In this document: in pieces, positions 15,469 through 24,069 of the stretch | Layout of the letters: each line of letters opens with the position of its first letter | Position numbering within the stretch: position 1 is the first letter of the stretch | From: Acidobacteria bacterium UBA2994 | GTDB taxonomy: Bacteria; Acidobacteriota; Vicinamibacteria; Vicinamibacterales; UBA8438 | Direction of reading: 5' to 3' | Assembly: GCA_002346545.1 (NCBI GenBank) | Contig: DEAA01000035.1 | Location: forward strand, 156,381 to 180,799 | DNA length: 24,419 bases | Position numbers and translations under genes: made by a program | Notes under the pieces: model-generated | What the model saw: the letters and a program-made list of their open reading frames with translations, nothing else | Database searches by the model: none | What the model was told of the DNA's origin: nothing

Positions 15469-16470
15469 ATGAAGGTGTGTGTCGTCGGGGCGGGGGCCAT
15501 TGGTGGCTATATGGCGGTGCGGCTGGCCAACGCCGGGCATGAGGTGTCGGCCATTGCGCGTGGCCCGCACCTGGCTGCCATCAAGGCAAACGGGATGGTG
15601 CTGGTCGAGGGTGGCCAGCGGCAGGTCGCGACCCTTGCGGCAACCGATCGGATCGCGGACCTCGACGCACAGGATGTCGTGCTCCTGGCTCTGAAGGCGC
15701 ATCAGATTGTGCCGATCGTCGACCAACTCCCGTCGCTGTTCCGGTCGAATACGGTCCTAGTCACCCTGCAGAACGGCATACCGTGGTGGTACTTCCAGAA
15801 GCTCGACGGTCCTTACGCCGACCGAGTGGTCGAAACTGTGGATCCGGGGGGGGTGCTCTTCAAGGCGATTGATCCAGACCGCGTCATCGGTTGCATCGCC
15901 TACCCGGCGGCCACGATTGCCGAACCCGGTGTGATCCAGCATGTCGAGGGGAATCGGTTCCCCGTCGGAGAGCTGGACGGTAGCGAATCGGACCGGGTGC
16001 GTGCAGTGGCCGCATTGTTCGGGGAGGGTGGCTTCAAGGCGCGCGTGCTCGACGATATCAGGTCCGAGATCTGGCTGAAGCTCTGGGGCAACTTGACGTT
16101 CAACCCGATCAGCGCCGTGACCCACTCCACACTGGTGGATATTTGTCAGTTCCCGCTGACGCGCGCGCTGGCGGGCACGATGATGACCGAGGCGCAGGCG
16201 GTGGCGGAGCGACTGGGCGCGCACTTCCGGGTGCCGATGGAGCGTCGGATCTCAGGCGCCGAGTCGGTCGGGAAGCACAAGACGTCGATGCTGCAGGACG
16301 TCGAGGTGGGCAAGCCGCTCGAGATCGACGGGATGCTCGGCGTGGTGATCGAGCTGGCGGAGATGACTGGGGTTGAGGTGCCCACGCTTCGCGCGCTCTA
16401 CGCGTGCGCGAGCCTGCTCAACAAGACGATCCAGGACGAGGGTCTTCGGATCAAGAGCGAGCCGAAGTAG
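15469..16470 (+). CDS. panE: 2-dehydropantoate 2-reductase family protein (ApbA/PanE)
   Basis: A 333-aa NAD(P)-dependent reductase of the ApbA/PanE family. PanE reduces 2-dehydropantoate to pantoate for pantothenate and CoA synthesis; paralogues reduce other 2-oxo acids. The N-terminal Rossmann motif is GAGAIGGYMA (8-17). ALKAHQ (74-79) matches the family's cofactor-contact segment, and LVTLQNGI (97-104) the conserved loop. The catalytic Lys204 and Asn208 stand in IWLKLWGNLTFNPISA. The C-terminal signature KTSMLQDVEVGKPLEID carries the substrate-binding Ser-Met-x-Gln-Asp pattern. The start ATG has AAGGA about 10 bases upstream and lies 24 bases after frc, so the two are probably one operon. 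That pairing suggests a catabolic 2-oxo/2-hydroxy acid role rather than vitamin synthesis, but that is inference; the gene symbol is by family. Confidence 0.88.
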   Translation: MKVCVVGAGAIGGYMAVRLANAGHEVSAIARGPHLAAIKANGMVLVEGGQRQVATLAATDRIADLDAQDVVLLALKAHQIVPIVDQLPSLFRSNTVLVTLQNGIPWWYFQKLDGPYADRVVETVDPGGVLFKAIDPDRVIGCIAYPAATIAEPGVIQHVEGNRFPVGELDGSESDRVRAVAALFGEGGFKARVLDDIRSEIWLKLWGNLTFNPISAVTHSTLVDICQFPLTRALAGTMMTEAQAVAERLGAHFRVPMERRISGAESVGKHKTSMLQDVEVGKPLEIDGMLGVVIELAEMTGVEVPTLRALYACASLLNKTIQDEGLRIKSEPK

Positions 16471-16475
16471 CGCCG

Positions 16476-17819
16476 TCAGTAGTCATCGGCGGCGAGTGAC
16501 GCTCGGATGATCTCGCGGTCGTTGCGTTGCACGATGTGCTGGTTGGCGAAGGCTGGGTGCGACCAGCTCACCAACCGGTCGAAGGTGCGTCTCGGACCGT
16601 AGCCGGCGCTCATCGTGGGTTCGATCAGCTTCGTGCGGCTGTGCTCCACGTAGCCGGTCGGCGTAAACTCGGCGATGATCAGGTCGCCATCGTCGTTCTG
16701 CACGAAATAGCGGTTACCGTGACGCACCATGTAGGCGCCACCCCACCTTGCCTGCGGTGTCATGTCCGAACTCATCCACAGCCGCTCGCCGGTTCTGGCG
16801 TCAAGTCCGCGGAGTTCGCCATAGCTGCCGACGCCGTAGATGTAGTCACCATCCACGATCGGCGTCGTGATCATCGCGTGCAACCCGTCGGTGGCCTCGG
16901 GCAGGCTGTCCCGCCCGGTGCCCTGCCAGAGCATGGTGGCGTCGGGGCGGTCAGAGCTCAGGCGCATCATCATGGAGCCGCGATAGAACTGCGACACTAA
17001 CAGATAGTCGCCGTCGCGGGCCGGCGTGGCCACTGACACGCTCGATTGCACCTCCCACGGCTGATTCCAGAAGATCTCGCCCGTCGCCGGGTCGAGCGAG
17101 GTCAGCGCGGTGGGGTGCCAGATGATGAGCTGGCGTGTGCCGCCAGCCTCGTAGATCACCGGCTGGCCGTAGCCCATTTCGGAGATGACCTCGATGGCTC
17201 GCCAGATCTCCTCGCCCGTGTGTTTGTTGAACGCCATGACCAGCGCGTCCGGCTCTCCGCCTACGATAGTGATCAGGCGGTCGCCGTCGACCAGTGGTGC
17301 GCTCGCCACGCCCCAAGTCGGGACGCTGGTGTCGTAGTCGGCGATGTAGTCCTTTTCCCAGATCACGTCGCCGGTCTCGACGTTCAGGCAGAGCAGGCGG
17401 CCGGTGGCGCCCACCACGTAGACTCGATCGTCATCCACGGTCGGGGTCGCGCGCGGACCTACGGCGTAGGAGAACATCAGCATCCGGTAGGTGGTGGTCC
17501 ACTCGTGGGTCCAGAGTACATCGCCGGTCTCTTCGTCCAGCGCGAGTAGCCGCTCTGTCCCGTCGACGGTGCGCGACTCTGGATCCTCCAGCCAGTCGAG
17601 GACGAACACGCGCCCGTCGGCTACGGCAGGACCGGCGTACCCATGCCGGACAGGGACCCGCCAGGTCACCTTCAACTCTTCGGGCAGCTGGGTGACGATG
17701 CCGCTCTCACTCCAGACAGCGAGGCGGTCGGTGCCCCGCCATTGCGGCCAGTCTTCGGCAGAGAGCGAGAGAGCGCTCGCTGTTAGCAGTCCTACTAGAG
17801 CCAAAGCGGTCCGATTCAT
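16476..17819 (-). CDS. Secreted PQQ-like beta-propeller repeat protein
   Basis: A 447-aa exported protein starting at ATG 17819. Its signal peptide (LALVGLLTASALSLSAE) is followed by DWPQWRGTDR, the N-terminal blade motif common in PQQ-like proteins of this kind. At least five blades carry the Trp motif: TGDVLWTHEW, TGDVIWEKDY, TGEEIWRAIE, TGEIFWNQPW and TGERLWMSSD. The protein thus has the WD40-like/BamB-type propeller rather than a full quinoprotein dehydrogenase; no haem-binding CxxCH or PQQ-site disulphide is seen, so enzymatic activity is doubtful. Such proteins are common in Acidobacteriota and Planctomycetes and may bind polysaccharide or assist envelope assembly. It is the second gene of a likely pair, starting 20 bases after the DUF5916 barrel gene, and meets the reductase-family gene tail to tail with a 5-base gap. 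Confidence 0.9.
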   Translation of the reverse strand: MNRTALALVGLLTASALSLSAEDWPQWRGTDRLAVWSESGIVTQLPEELKVTWRVPVRHGYAGPAVADGRVFVLDWLEDPESRTVDGTERLLALDEETGDVLWTHEWTTTYRMLMFSYAVGPRATPTVDDDRVYVVGATGRLLCLNVETGDVIWEKDYIADYDTSVPTWGVASAPLVDGDRLITIVGGEPDALVMAFNKHTGEEIWRAIEVISEMGYGQPVIYEAGGTRQLIIWHPTALTSLDPATGEIFWNQPWEVQSSVSVATPARDGDYLLVSQFYRGSMMMRLSSDRPDATMLWQGTGRDSLPEATDGLHAMITTPIVDGDYIYGVGSYGELRGLDARTGERLWMSSDMTPQARWGGAYMVRHGNRYFVQNDDGDLIIAEFTPTGYVEHSRTKLIEPTMSAGYGPRRTFDRLVSWSHPAFANQHIVQRNDREIIRASLAADDY

Positions 17820-17839
17820 CTCGACCCCCGTTGGGAAAC

Positions 17840-20158
17840 TCAATTGAGTACGTCGAAGAGGTAGCTGTACTTGACAATGATATTGCGTCCGGCGAATTGG
17901 GGAATTATCTCGCCCAGTCCCTCGGTCTCGTTATAGACGAAAAAGAGACCCGTGTTCGCGTCTTGCAGCCAGCCCAGTCGGAAATTAAGGGACCACAGGT
18001 CGGCGCTGTCGTTGTGCTGGAGGAGCGTCTGGGCGTAGAGCCGAGGCGAGAAGTTGTAGGCCACGCTCACGCTGGTCAGGTTGGTGATGGTGCTCCCGTT
18101 CGGTAGGTCGATGTCGTTTCGGCTGTAGCTGAGCGACATGTTGAGCGTCTCACTGTAACGGGCGCGGATTGACGGCCGGATAGTGATGATGTTGCCGCCG
18201 AAGAACCCGGCGTCGGTCGCGCGAATGGAGACACTGACCGGGGCCGCGCGACTAGAGCTGTAGGAGTAGGTGATCTCGTTGAACTCGTAACTGCCCGGCG
18301 GGACTGACAGGCCGGACACGATGAACGGGTCGAAGACCCGTTCCTGACGAATGTTCCAGGTGACGCCGGCAGACGAGCTATCCTCGAACTCGCCCTCATA
18401 GTGCATGTGGACGTAGGTGGTCTCCATCACTCCGTCCAGGTTCCAGAACCGCGTGAAGCTCGCGTGCGGCGTGAGCTCCTGATACTTCAGAAAGCCGTTT
18501 GGACGGGTGGTGTTGTTGATCCCGAAGTCGACCTTGCGAAACCCACCCGTGCGCCGGAGAAACCCGACCTCCGGGTTGAAGTCTTCGCCGTTCTCTTGGT
18601 ATCCGGCGACCGCTCGCCATGTTTCCGAGTCCCAGCGAGCCGAGAGGCTACCGGCGTGATCGCGGCCGGTGCGCCCCGGGGTCTCCGTGCGGCCGATGAA
18701 TCCTTGGACCATGCCGTTCTGCCCCAAGCCCCAGCGCCCGTCGAAGGCATAGGTCCGGTTGTGGTCGTTGTCGAGCGCGTCTTGGCCTGTGCCCTGCCGG
18801 TTAACGAATAGTCCGCCGATACTCGAGCGGTTTGGCAGGTCGCGTCGAAGCCGAGCCACCGTGAAGTTGTTTCCCAGATCGCCCACCTCGTCGGTCTGCA
18901 TGTTGAGGAAGCCGATAGTGGTCGAGTCAGTCACCTTGCCCGAGAGCCGGGCGCCACCGAGGATCGGCACCTGGGTGCCGCGGCTGATGCCGATGCGTCG
19001 GCTGAAGAAGAGCTCGGTCTGCCCGAGATTCTGGCCGCTGGCTGGCCCCTGGTTGGCCACGGAGAACACGCCAGCGTTCTCCAGGAAGAACGGCCGCTTC
19101 TCGGGGAAGAACAGGTTGAATCGGTCCAGGTTGATCTGCTGGTCGTCCACCTCCACCTGGGCGAAGTCAGTGTTGTAGGTGGCATCAAGCGTCAGCCCCG
19201 TGTTTACGCTGTATTTCAGGTCGGCACCGAAGTCGCCCAGCGCCAGCGGGTCGCGGTCGGGAGTGTTGTCGCGGGTGGCCAGCTCGCCGACCACGTAGGG
19301 TGTGAACTGCAGGTTGCTACCGAGACCAATCGGTGCCCGAATGCCGCCAAGCTGGCCCGCCATCGACACTCGGTAGAGGCTGTACTGCCGGGGCAGCGGT
19401 GCCCAGTAGGCGGTCTCGTTTCGGCGACGGATGTTCCGCTGGAAGTTCACGCCCCATGACTGAGCTTCTCGCTCGGGGAACCGGATGGTACGGAACGGGA
19501 TGGCGAACTCCGCGGTCCAGCCTGCGTCGGTGATGGCCGTCGCCACCTGCCACGCGCCGTCCCAGTTCAAGTTGAAGCCGCTGCCACTGCCGCGTGAGAA
19601 GCCGCCGCCGCCTCCTCCTCCGAACAGACTGCTGCCGCCGCCCTCGTCGGTGACCTGCCCGTCGTACTCCTGGCCGGCCGGGGTAGTGCCGAACACGAAT
19701 CCGTTCTGCCGATCCGAGAAGGTGTCCAGGATCATTTGGAAGCTGTCAGCAGTGTTCATCGACGAGTCTCGGCGGCTGTCGGTCATGATGATGCCGCTCG
19801 GGTCCGCGTCGTAGCAGATCACCCCAAAGTAGATCGTGTCCTCAGTGAAGACGACGCGCACTTCCGTGCGCTCGGTGGCCGGCTGTCCCTCGTCGGGCGC
19901 GCTCTGGATGAACCCGCTGAGTGGCACCACGCCGCGCCAGGCCGGGTCGTTCAGCACGTTGCCGTCCAGGGTTGGTGGCTGGGCGACCTCCGTGGCCGCG
20001 GCGACCTTGCCAGGCGCCTCCGCCACCAACTCGATCTCGCCTGCGGCAGAGCCGGAGCCGGGCAACTGGAGTCTGGGCTGCGCGAAGAGGAGCTGTGGTG
20101 CCAGGCATGAGGCGACGGCTGCTAACAGACTGCGTCGCCACGTGCTCTGGAGAGTCAT
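17840..20158 (-). CDS. DUF5916 outer-membrane barrel protein with CBM9-like domain
   Basis: A 772-aa exported protein of the DUF5916 family. The signal peptide is LLAAVASCLAPQLLFAQ (cleavage near 27). A CBM9-like beta-sandwich follows (about 55-245: PPTLDGNVLNDPAWRGV, VRVVFTEDTIYFGVICYD, WTAEFAIPFRTIRF). From about 280 the rest is barrel-like strands, with the family signature NTDFAQVEVDDQQINLDRF and FPEKRPFFLEN (351-361). Proteins of this type resemble carbohydrate-binding domains fused to TonB-dependent-receptor-like barrels, but there is no plug domain or TonB box, and their substrate is unknown. A Gly/Ser-rich stretch of about 20 residues (173-194) interrupts the sandwich. The leader mRNA can fold over its AGGAAGGGG ribosome binding site. 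The PQQ propeller gene is downstream in the same probable operon. Confidence 0.9.
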   Translation of the reverse strand: MTLQSTWRRSLLAAVASCLAPQLLFAQPRLQLPGSGSAAGEIELVAEAPGKVAAATEVAQPPTLDGNVLNDPAWRGVVPLSGFIQSAPDEGQPATERTEVRVVFTEDTIYFGVICYDADPSGIIMTDSRRDSSMNTADSFQMILDTFSDRQNGFVFGTTPAGQEYDGQVTDEGGGSSLFGGGGGGGFSRGSGSGFNLNWDGAWQVATAITDAGWTAEFAIPFRTIRFPEREAQSWGVNFQRNIRRRNETAYWAPLPRQYSLYRVSMAGQLGGIRAPIGLGSNLQFTPYVVGELATRDNTPDRDPLALGDFGADLKYSVNTGLTLDATYNTDFAQVEVDDQQINLDRFNLFFPEKRPFFLENAGVFSVANQGPASGQNLGQTELFFSRRIGISRGTQVPILGGARLSGKVTDSTTIGFLNMQTDEVGDLGNNFTVARLRRDLPNRSSIGGLFVNRQGTGQDALDNDHNRTYAFDGRWGLGQNGMVQGFIGRTETPGRTGRDHAGSLSARWDSETWRAVAGYQENGEDFNPEVGFLRRTGGFRKVDFGINNTTRPNGFLKYQELTPHASFTRFWNLDGVMETTYVHMHYEGEFEDSSSAGVTWNIRQERVFDPFIVSGLSVPPGSYEFNEITYSYSSSRAAPVSVSIRATDAGFFGGNIITIRPSIRARYSETLNMSLSYSRNDIDLPNGSTITNLTSVSVAYNFSPRLYAQTLLQHNDSADLWSLNFRLGWLQDANTGLFFVYNETEGLGEIIPQFAGRNIIVKYSYLFDVLN

Positions 20159-20362
20159 GAAGGTGGAATACCCCTTCCTAGACGAAGGTTAGGGGCAGAA
20201 AGCGCCGAACTATAGCAGGTTTCATCACGTTTCGTTGGCCTGCGGTGTCTTGACTTGTGGCCGGGGGAGCGGCACATTACGACCTGTCGATGTGACGGTC
20301 ACCGTGCGGTAGCGTCAACGGAGTCCGTCCTCTATCTGGCTAGCTAGTCATGAGGGACAGAG
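20159..20362. promoter_or_regulatory. Divergent regulatory region with two candidate promoters and operator-like palindromes
   Basis: For the minus-strand DUF5916 gene, TGC-TATAGT (20217-20209, minus) is an extended -10. Its leader contains CCTTC (20173-20177) paired with GAAGG (20184-20188). For the plus-strand gene, TTGACT (20250-20255) and CACATT (20273-20278) are 17 bases apart. Just downstream, GTGACGGTCACCGT (20292-20305) is made of two overlapping 11-base palindromes (GTGAC-G-GTCAC and ACGGT-C-ACCGT), placed near the expected transcription start, where an operator could act. No gene is seen in this 204-base spacer. Confidence 0.38.
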
Positions 20363-21343
20363 ATGACTCGTTTCCTGACGAAGTGCGGAATCTGCGCCAG
20401 TCTCCTGACGACAGGCCTCGCCGCACCGGTGGCGGCCCAATCCGACGGGTGGGAGCCTGAGCGGCTGGCCGACGGGCAGCCCAACATTATGGGCATGTGG
20501 AACAACTCGCGGGCCGTCTTCACTCCACTTGAGCTGCCCGAGGAACTGGCTGGACAGGAGCTGACTTCCGAGGAGCTGCAGGTCCGGGCCGAGGCGCGCG
20601 GGCGCGGTCGGATCGAGAGCTCTGAATGGCGCGGGCACGAGAATGCCAGCGGCGTCGGCGGCTACGGTTTCTATTGGTTCGACTGGTACTGGGAGACACC
20701 CGAGGCCATCGGACAGCCGTCGATCATTGTTGATCCCCCGAACGGCCGGATTCCCGAGCGCACCGCGAACGCGCGCGAGTCGGTCGCCATGAATATGGCG
20801 CAGCTACACGACCAGGCGACCAACATGGAGTCTGGAGATCGGTGCATCTCGCGTGGTGTGCTCGGGATGATGATGCCGACCGAGTACAACAACGGTACCC
20901 TGATCCTCCAGTCAACCGGCTACGTCGTCATGCACAGCGAGATGATCCATAACGCCCGGATTATTCCGATCGATCGGCCGCACGCGAATGCGAAGGTCAA
21001 GCAGTGGGAAGGTGATCCCCGTGGGCGCTGGGAGGGCAACACGCTCATCGTCGAATCGACCAATTTCAAGGCGGTAAAGAACATCCGTGGGCCGAGCGCC
21101 GGCATCCGGTCACGCCAGTCGGAGAAGCAGCACATCGTCGAACGGTTCACCGTTGTGGGTCCGGATGAGATCCGCTACTCGGTGACCATGAACGACGAAG
21201 AGACCTACGTCGCCCCTTGGACCGCGGCGTTTCCCTTCAACCGGGACGACGAGTATCTCCAGTTCGAGTACGCCTGCCACGAGGGCAACTACTCGGTGCC
21301 CAATGCGCTCGGTGGTGCCCGGATGGAGGAGCTAGGGCGGTAG
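20363..21343 (+). CDS. Secreted conserved hypothetical protein (326 aa)
   Basis: A 326-aa exported protein. The signal peptide is MTRFLTKCGICASLLTTGLA with cleavage near AAQ/SDG (residue 26). The start ATG has GAGGG about 7 bases upstream. The body resembles a widespread family of hypothetical proteins in Acidobacteriota and Gammaproteobacteria. It has the repeated-looking WEGDPRGRWEGNTLIVEST (215-233), the NNGTLILQSTGYVVMHSEMI strand pair and the C-terminal FEYACHEGNYSVPNALGGAR (301-320). Two cysteines in the mature part (161 in GDRCISRG and 305 in YACHEGN) could form a disulphide. The aromatic segment GGYGFYWFDWYWETPE (99-114) could bind a ligand. I recognise the pattern but no assigned function. 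It lies between two DUF5916 genes on the opposite strand, which suggests a related envelope role. Confidence 0.82.
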   Translation: MTRFLTKCGICASLLTTGLAAPVAAQSDGWEPERLADGQPNIMGMWNNSRAVFTPLELPEELAGQELTSEELQVRAEARGRGRIESSEWRGHENASGVGGYGFYWFDWYWETPEAIGQPSIIVDPPNGRIPERTANARESVAMNMAQLHDQATNMESGDRCISRGVLGMMMPTEYNNGTLILQSTGYVVMHSEMIHNARIIPIDRPHANAKVKQWEGDPRGRWEGNTLIVESTNFKAVKNIRGPSAGIRSRQSEKQHIVERFTVVGPDEIRYSVTMNDEETYVAPWTAAFPFNRDDEYLQFEYACHEGNYSVPNALGGARMEELGR

Positions 21344-21348
21344 CCCGC

Positions 21349-24024
21349 TCAGAACCGCAGCAGCCCGTTGATCTTGACGACCAGTGCCCGATTCTCGAGC
21401 TGAGGGATTGCCCCCGGTGCCAGGGTGTCGCGCTGCTCGGTGTAGACGATAAACAGCTCGCTCCCTGGCTGATATTCCCACCGGAGCCGGACGTTCGCGC
21501 TGAGGGCGTTGTTGCTTGAGTTGTGCTGGACGAGGGCACCGACGAACATCGCCGGGCTGATGGTGAAGGTCGTTCGGGTGGTGACGAGCCGGGTCAGGAA
21601 GCTGCCCTGAGGCAAGTCAATCCAGTTGAACGACAGTCCCGGTTCGAATGAGAACCGCGGGGTCAGTTCGACCCGTCCGCCGAACGAACCTCCGCCAAAC
21701 CCGATCGTCGTCTTCTTCCCGCCGTAGAACGTGCCGTGTTCGGCGAACACCAACCCCGACATGCGGCGTTGCTGGCCAAGTCGGAACGCTGTGCGAGCGT
21801 TCCAGAAGTCGTAGCCGCCCACCGGAATGGTGACGTCAGGCGCAATGGTGAACCCCTCCTTGAGAAAGTCGTAGGTCGAGGTGTAGCTGAGCTCGAAGGT
21901 GTCGCTGTTCTCGAATTCGGTCTCGAACAGCCCCTGGGCTTCACGCGTTTCGACGAGGTCCTCCGAATCGGTGACGTAGGTGTAGGAGCCCTCGTAGGTG
22001 AACTTGCGCACGGCCGCGAGCCCGCGCGGACGGGGGCTGAACCGGAGCGACCCGTCACTCTTGCGAAAGTCGTCCCGGCGGACGAATCCGACCGCCGGCG
22101 CGAACTGCGGGGCGACGAACAGGTGTCCCAGGGTCGCTCCGTACCGGTCTCCGTCGTAGCGGAGGGTCGCGTTGTAGCTCGTGTCCTGCCCGTCCCGTCC
22201 AGGGGTGCGGGTTCTCGCCCAGTAGGCGCCCAGCGTCAGGTTCTCGAAAAAGGCGAAGGTCGCGTCGGCCCCGAACGTCTGCCCGTCGCCAGACCCGTCG
22301 GCGAGCACCGAGCGGTGGGTCATGATGACGCCGACACTGCTTCGTCGAAGGAGGTCACGTTTGAGGCGAGCCACCATGAAGTTGGTGCTCAAGGCGCCGC
22401 CGACCGGCTCGTCGTCAGTCTGGATGTTGATCAGCCCGAGGCTGAAGCGGCCGACCCGGCCCGTCAGACGGCCCCCGGCGACGATCGGCACCTCCCGCCC
22501 TTGGTTCAGGCCAATCCGCCGGCTGTAGAACAGCACCGGGGTGTCGCCCCGCCGCCCCGACGAGCCGCCGAAGCTGAACGTGCCCTGGTTCTCGAGAAAG
22601 AACTCGCGCTTCTCGGGGAAGAACAGGCTGAAACGCGTGAGGTTAACCTGCTGCTCGTCCGCCTCGACCTGGGCGAAGTCGGTATTGATGGTGACGTCGG
22701 CCGTTAGGTTCTCGGTGATGCCGTACTTGAGGTCCAGCCCCACATCGCCACCCAGCCGGTTTGAGATGGCCGGCGAGGCGTTCAGATCCGAGCTGAGGTC
22801 GCCGATGACGTAGGGCTTGATCTCGATCGCGCGGCCGCTCACCGGTGCCTCCAGGCCCACCAGGGTCGCCGACCGCGACACCTGAAAGATCGCTGTCTGG
22901 CCAAGCCCGGGGTCCAGCGTGGTGAGGAACGAGGTCTCGTTCTTGTGTCGGACGCGCCGCCGCAGCTGCAGACCCCACACCTGCTCCTGTCCCGGGCGGT
23001 AGCGCATCGACTTGAAGGGGAACGCCGCTTCGAATGTCCACCCCCCGGCGAACCGTCCGGTCTCGACCGCCCATACCGGGTTCCAGTCACGGTTGTATCC
23101 GCGCTCGTTGCTCACCTGACCATCGGCCCGCCCGCCGATCGGGCTGATCGTGAAGAAGTTGCCGTTGCGACGGTCGTAGAACGTGTCGAGCAGAATCGCG
23201 ACCCCCTCGTTCTGTGAGAGGTTGTTGCTGTCACGTCGCATCTCGTTGACTATCCACTCCGACTCGGGGGCCGCATCCCAGAGCCGCGCCACGATATAAA
23301 GATTTGTGTCATCGAACAGCACCCACGCCTCGGTGCGTTCGGTAGCCGGCGCTCCCGCGGCAGGCTCCATCTGGATGAACCCGCCAAACGACGGCACCGT
23401 CGTGTAGACCGCCTCGTCGAGGGCGCCGTCGACGACGAGCCGGTCTTCGAGCCGGACTGCCCGGACCGTCGCTCCTCCGCGGTCGTCCCGGCTGATCACC
23501 GCCGGCGCGACCGGTGGTGCCGGACCGTCGAACGACACGGGCAGGCCGGGAACGGCTCCAGTCGTAGGCGACGTCGTGGAGGGAGGGAGGTGGGGTCGAG
23601 GCCTGGGGGGCAGCGTCGGCGTGCTCGGAGCGGCTGGCTCCGACAGTTCCTTCGTCAGACGGTCTTGCAGGTCGAACAGGTCGCGCATGACCCCGTCGAT
23701 CGTCGCGCCACGGATCACGACGCCGGTGGAAACGTCAACGAGCCGGGCGGTGATCCGAATCTGGTCGCCGAGCCGCTGGTAGGCGCCACGGACGACTCGC
23801 GTCGCGACCATCTGGTCACCCAGGACCACCTCGAAGCCTGGTCCCTGCAGGTCGGATGCCAGCGTCTCGGCGATCCCGGCACCAATCCAAGAGTCGCGAG
23901 GGTCCCCAGTGAGGTTGGTGAACGGCTGGATCGAGACCGTGGTCCCTTGTGCAAAGGTGGCGACGGGCAGGATCGATACCCACACGGCGAGTAGACCGAC
24001 GAGCGGGCCGAGGGGTCGAGTCAT
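21349..24024 (-). CDS. DUF5916 barrel protein with N-terminal TolB/FlgO-like domain
   Basis: An 891-aa exported protein with several parts. The signal peptide is LVGLLAVWVSILPVATFAQ (cleavage near 26). At 28-115 is a domain of the kind found in FlgO and before TPRs in adenylate cyclases: VSIQPFTNLTGDPRDSWIGAGIAE, then DQIRITARLVDVSTGVVI. A Pro/Thr/Ser-rich linker (about 129-178) follows. Next is a CBM9-like sandwich (about 190-400, LVVDGALDEAVYTTVPSFGG), then the barrel with the DUF5916 signature NTDFAQVEADEQQVNLTRF and FPEKREFFLEN (469-479). The C-terminus ends in Phe (GLLRF), as expected for a BAM substrate. It is a paralogue of the 772-aa protein 1.2 kb away, but with this extra N-terminal domain. 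The start ATG at 24024 lies 45 bases after the stop of the cyclophilin-like gene. Confidence 0.9.
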   Translation of the reverse strand: MTRPLGPLVGLLAVWVSILPVATFAQGTTVSIQPFTNLTGDPRDSWIGAGIAETLASDLQGPGFEVVLGDQMVATRVVRGAYQRLGDQIRITARLVDVSTGVVIRGATIDGVMRDLFDLQDRLTKELSEPAAPSTPTLPPRPRPHLPPSTTSPTTGAVPGLPVSFDGPAPPVAPAVISRDDRGGATVRAVRLEDRLVVDGALDEAVYTTVPSFGGFIQMEPAAGAPATERTEAWVLFDDTNLYIVARLWDAAPESEWIVNEMRRDSNNLSQNEGVAILLDTFYDRRNGNFFTISPIGGRADGQVSNERGYNRDWNPVWAVETGRFAGGWTFEAAFPFKSMRYRPGQEQVWGLQLRRRVRHKNETSFLTTLDPGLGQTAIFQVSRSATLVGLEAPVSGRAIEIKPYVIGDLSSDLNASPAISNRLGGDVGLDLKYGITENLTADVTINTDFAQVEADEQQVNLTRFSLFFPEKREFFLENQGTFSFGGSSGRRGDTPVLFYSRRIGLNQGREVPIVAGGRLTGRVGRFSLGLINIQTDDEPVGGALSTNFMVARLKRDLLRRSSVGVIMTHRSVLADGSGDGQTFGADATFAFFENLTLGAYWARTRTPGRDGQDTSYNATLRYDGDRYGATLGHLFVAPQFAPAVGFVRRDDFRKSDGSLRFSPRPRGLAAVRKFTYEGSYTYVTDSEDLVETREAQGLFETEFENSDTFELSYTSTYDFLKEGFTIAPDVTIPVGGYDFWNARTAFRLGQQRRMSGLVFAEHGTFYGGKKTTIGFGGGSFGGRVELTPRFSFEPGLSFNWIDLPQGSFLTRLVTTRTTFTISPAMFVGALVQHNSSNNALSANVRLRWEYQPGSELFIVYTEQRDTLAPGAIPQLENRALVVKINGLLRF

Positions 24025-24069
24025 TCGCGTGTCGTTCCGGTCGACGTCCGGCTGAGAGACCTTCAGCGA

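Noticed and set aside
16471..16494. CGCCG ... CGGCG as a terminator between panE and the PQQ gene
   Set aside because: Only 5 paired bases with an 11-base loop and no T-tract; too weak to call in GC-rich DNA.
21736..22707. A 323-codon plus-strand open frame opposite the larger DUF5916 gene
   Set aside because: No signal peptide, no motif, biased to Val/Ala/Arg/Glu as expected for the complement of barrel-coding codons.
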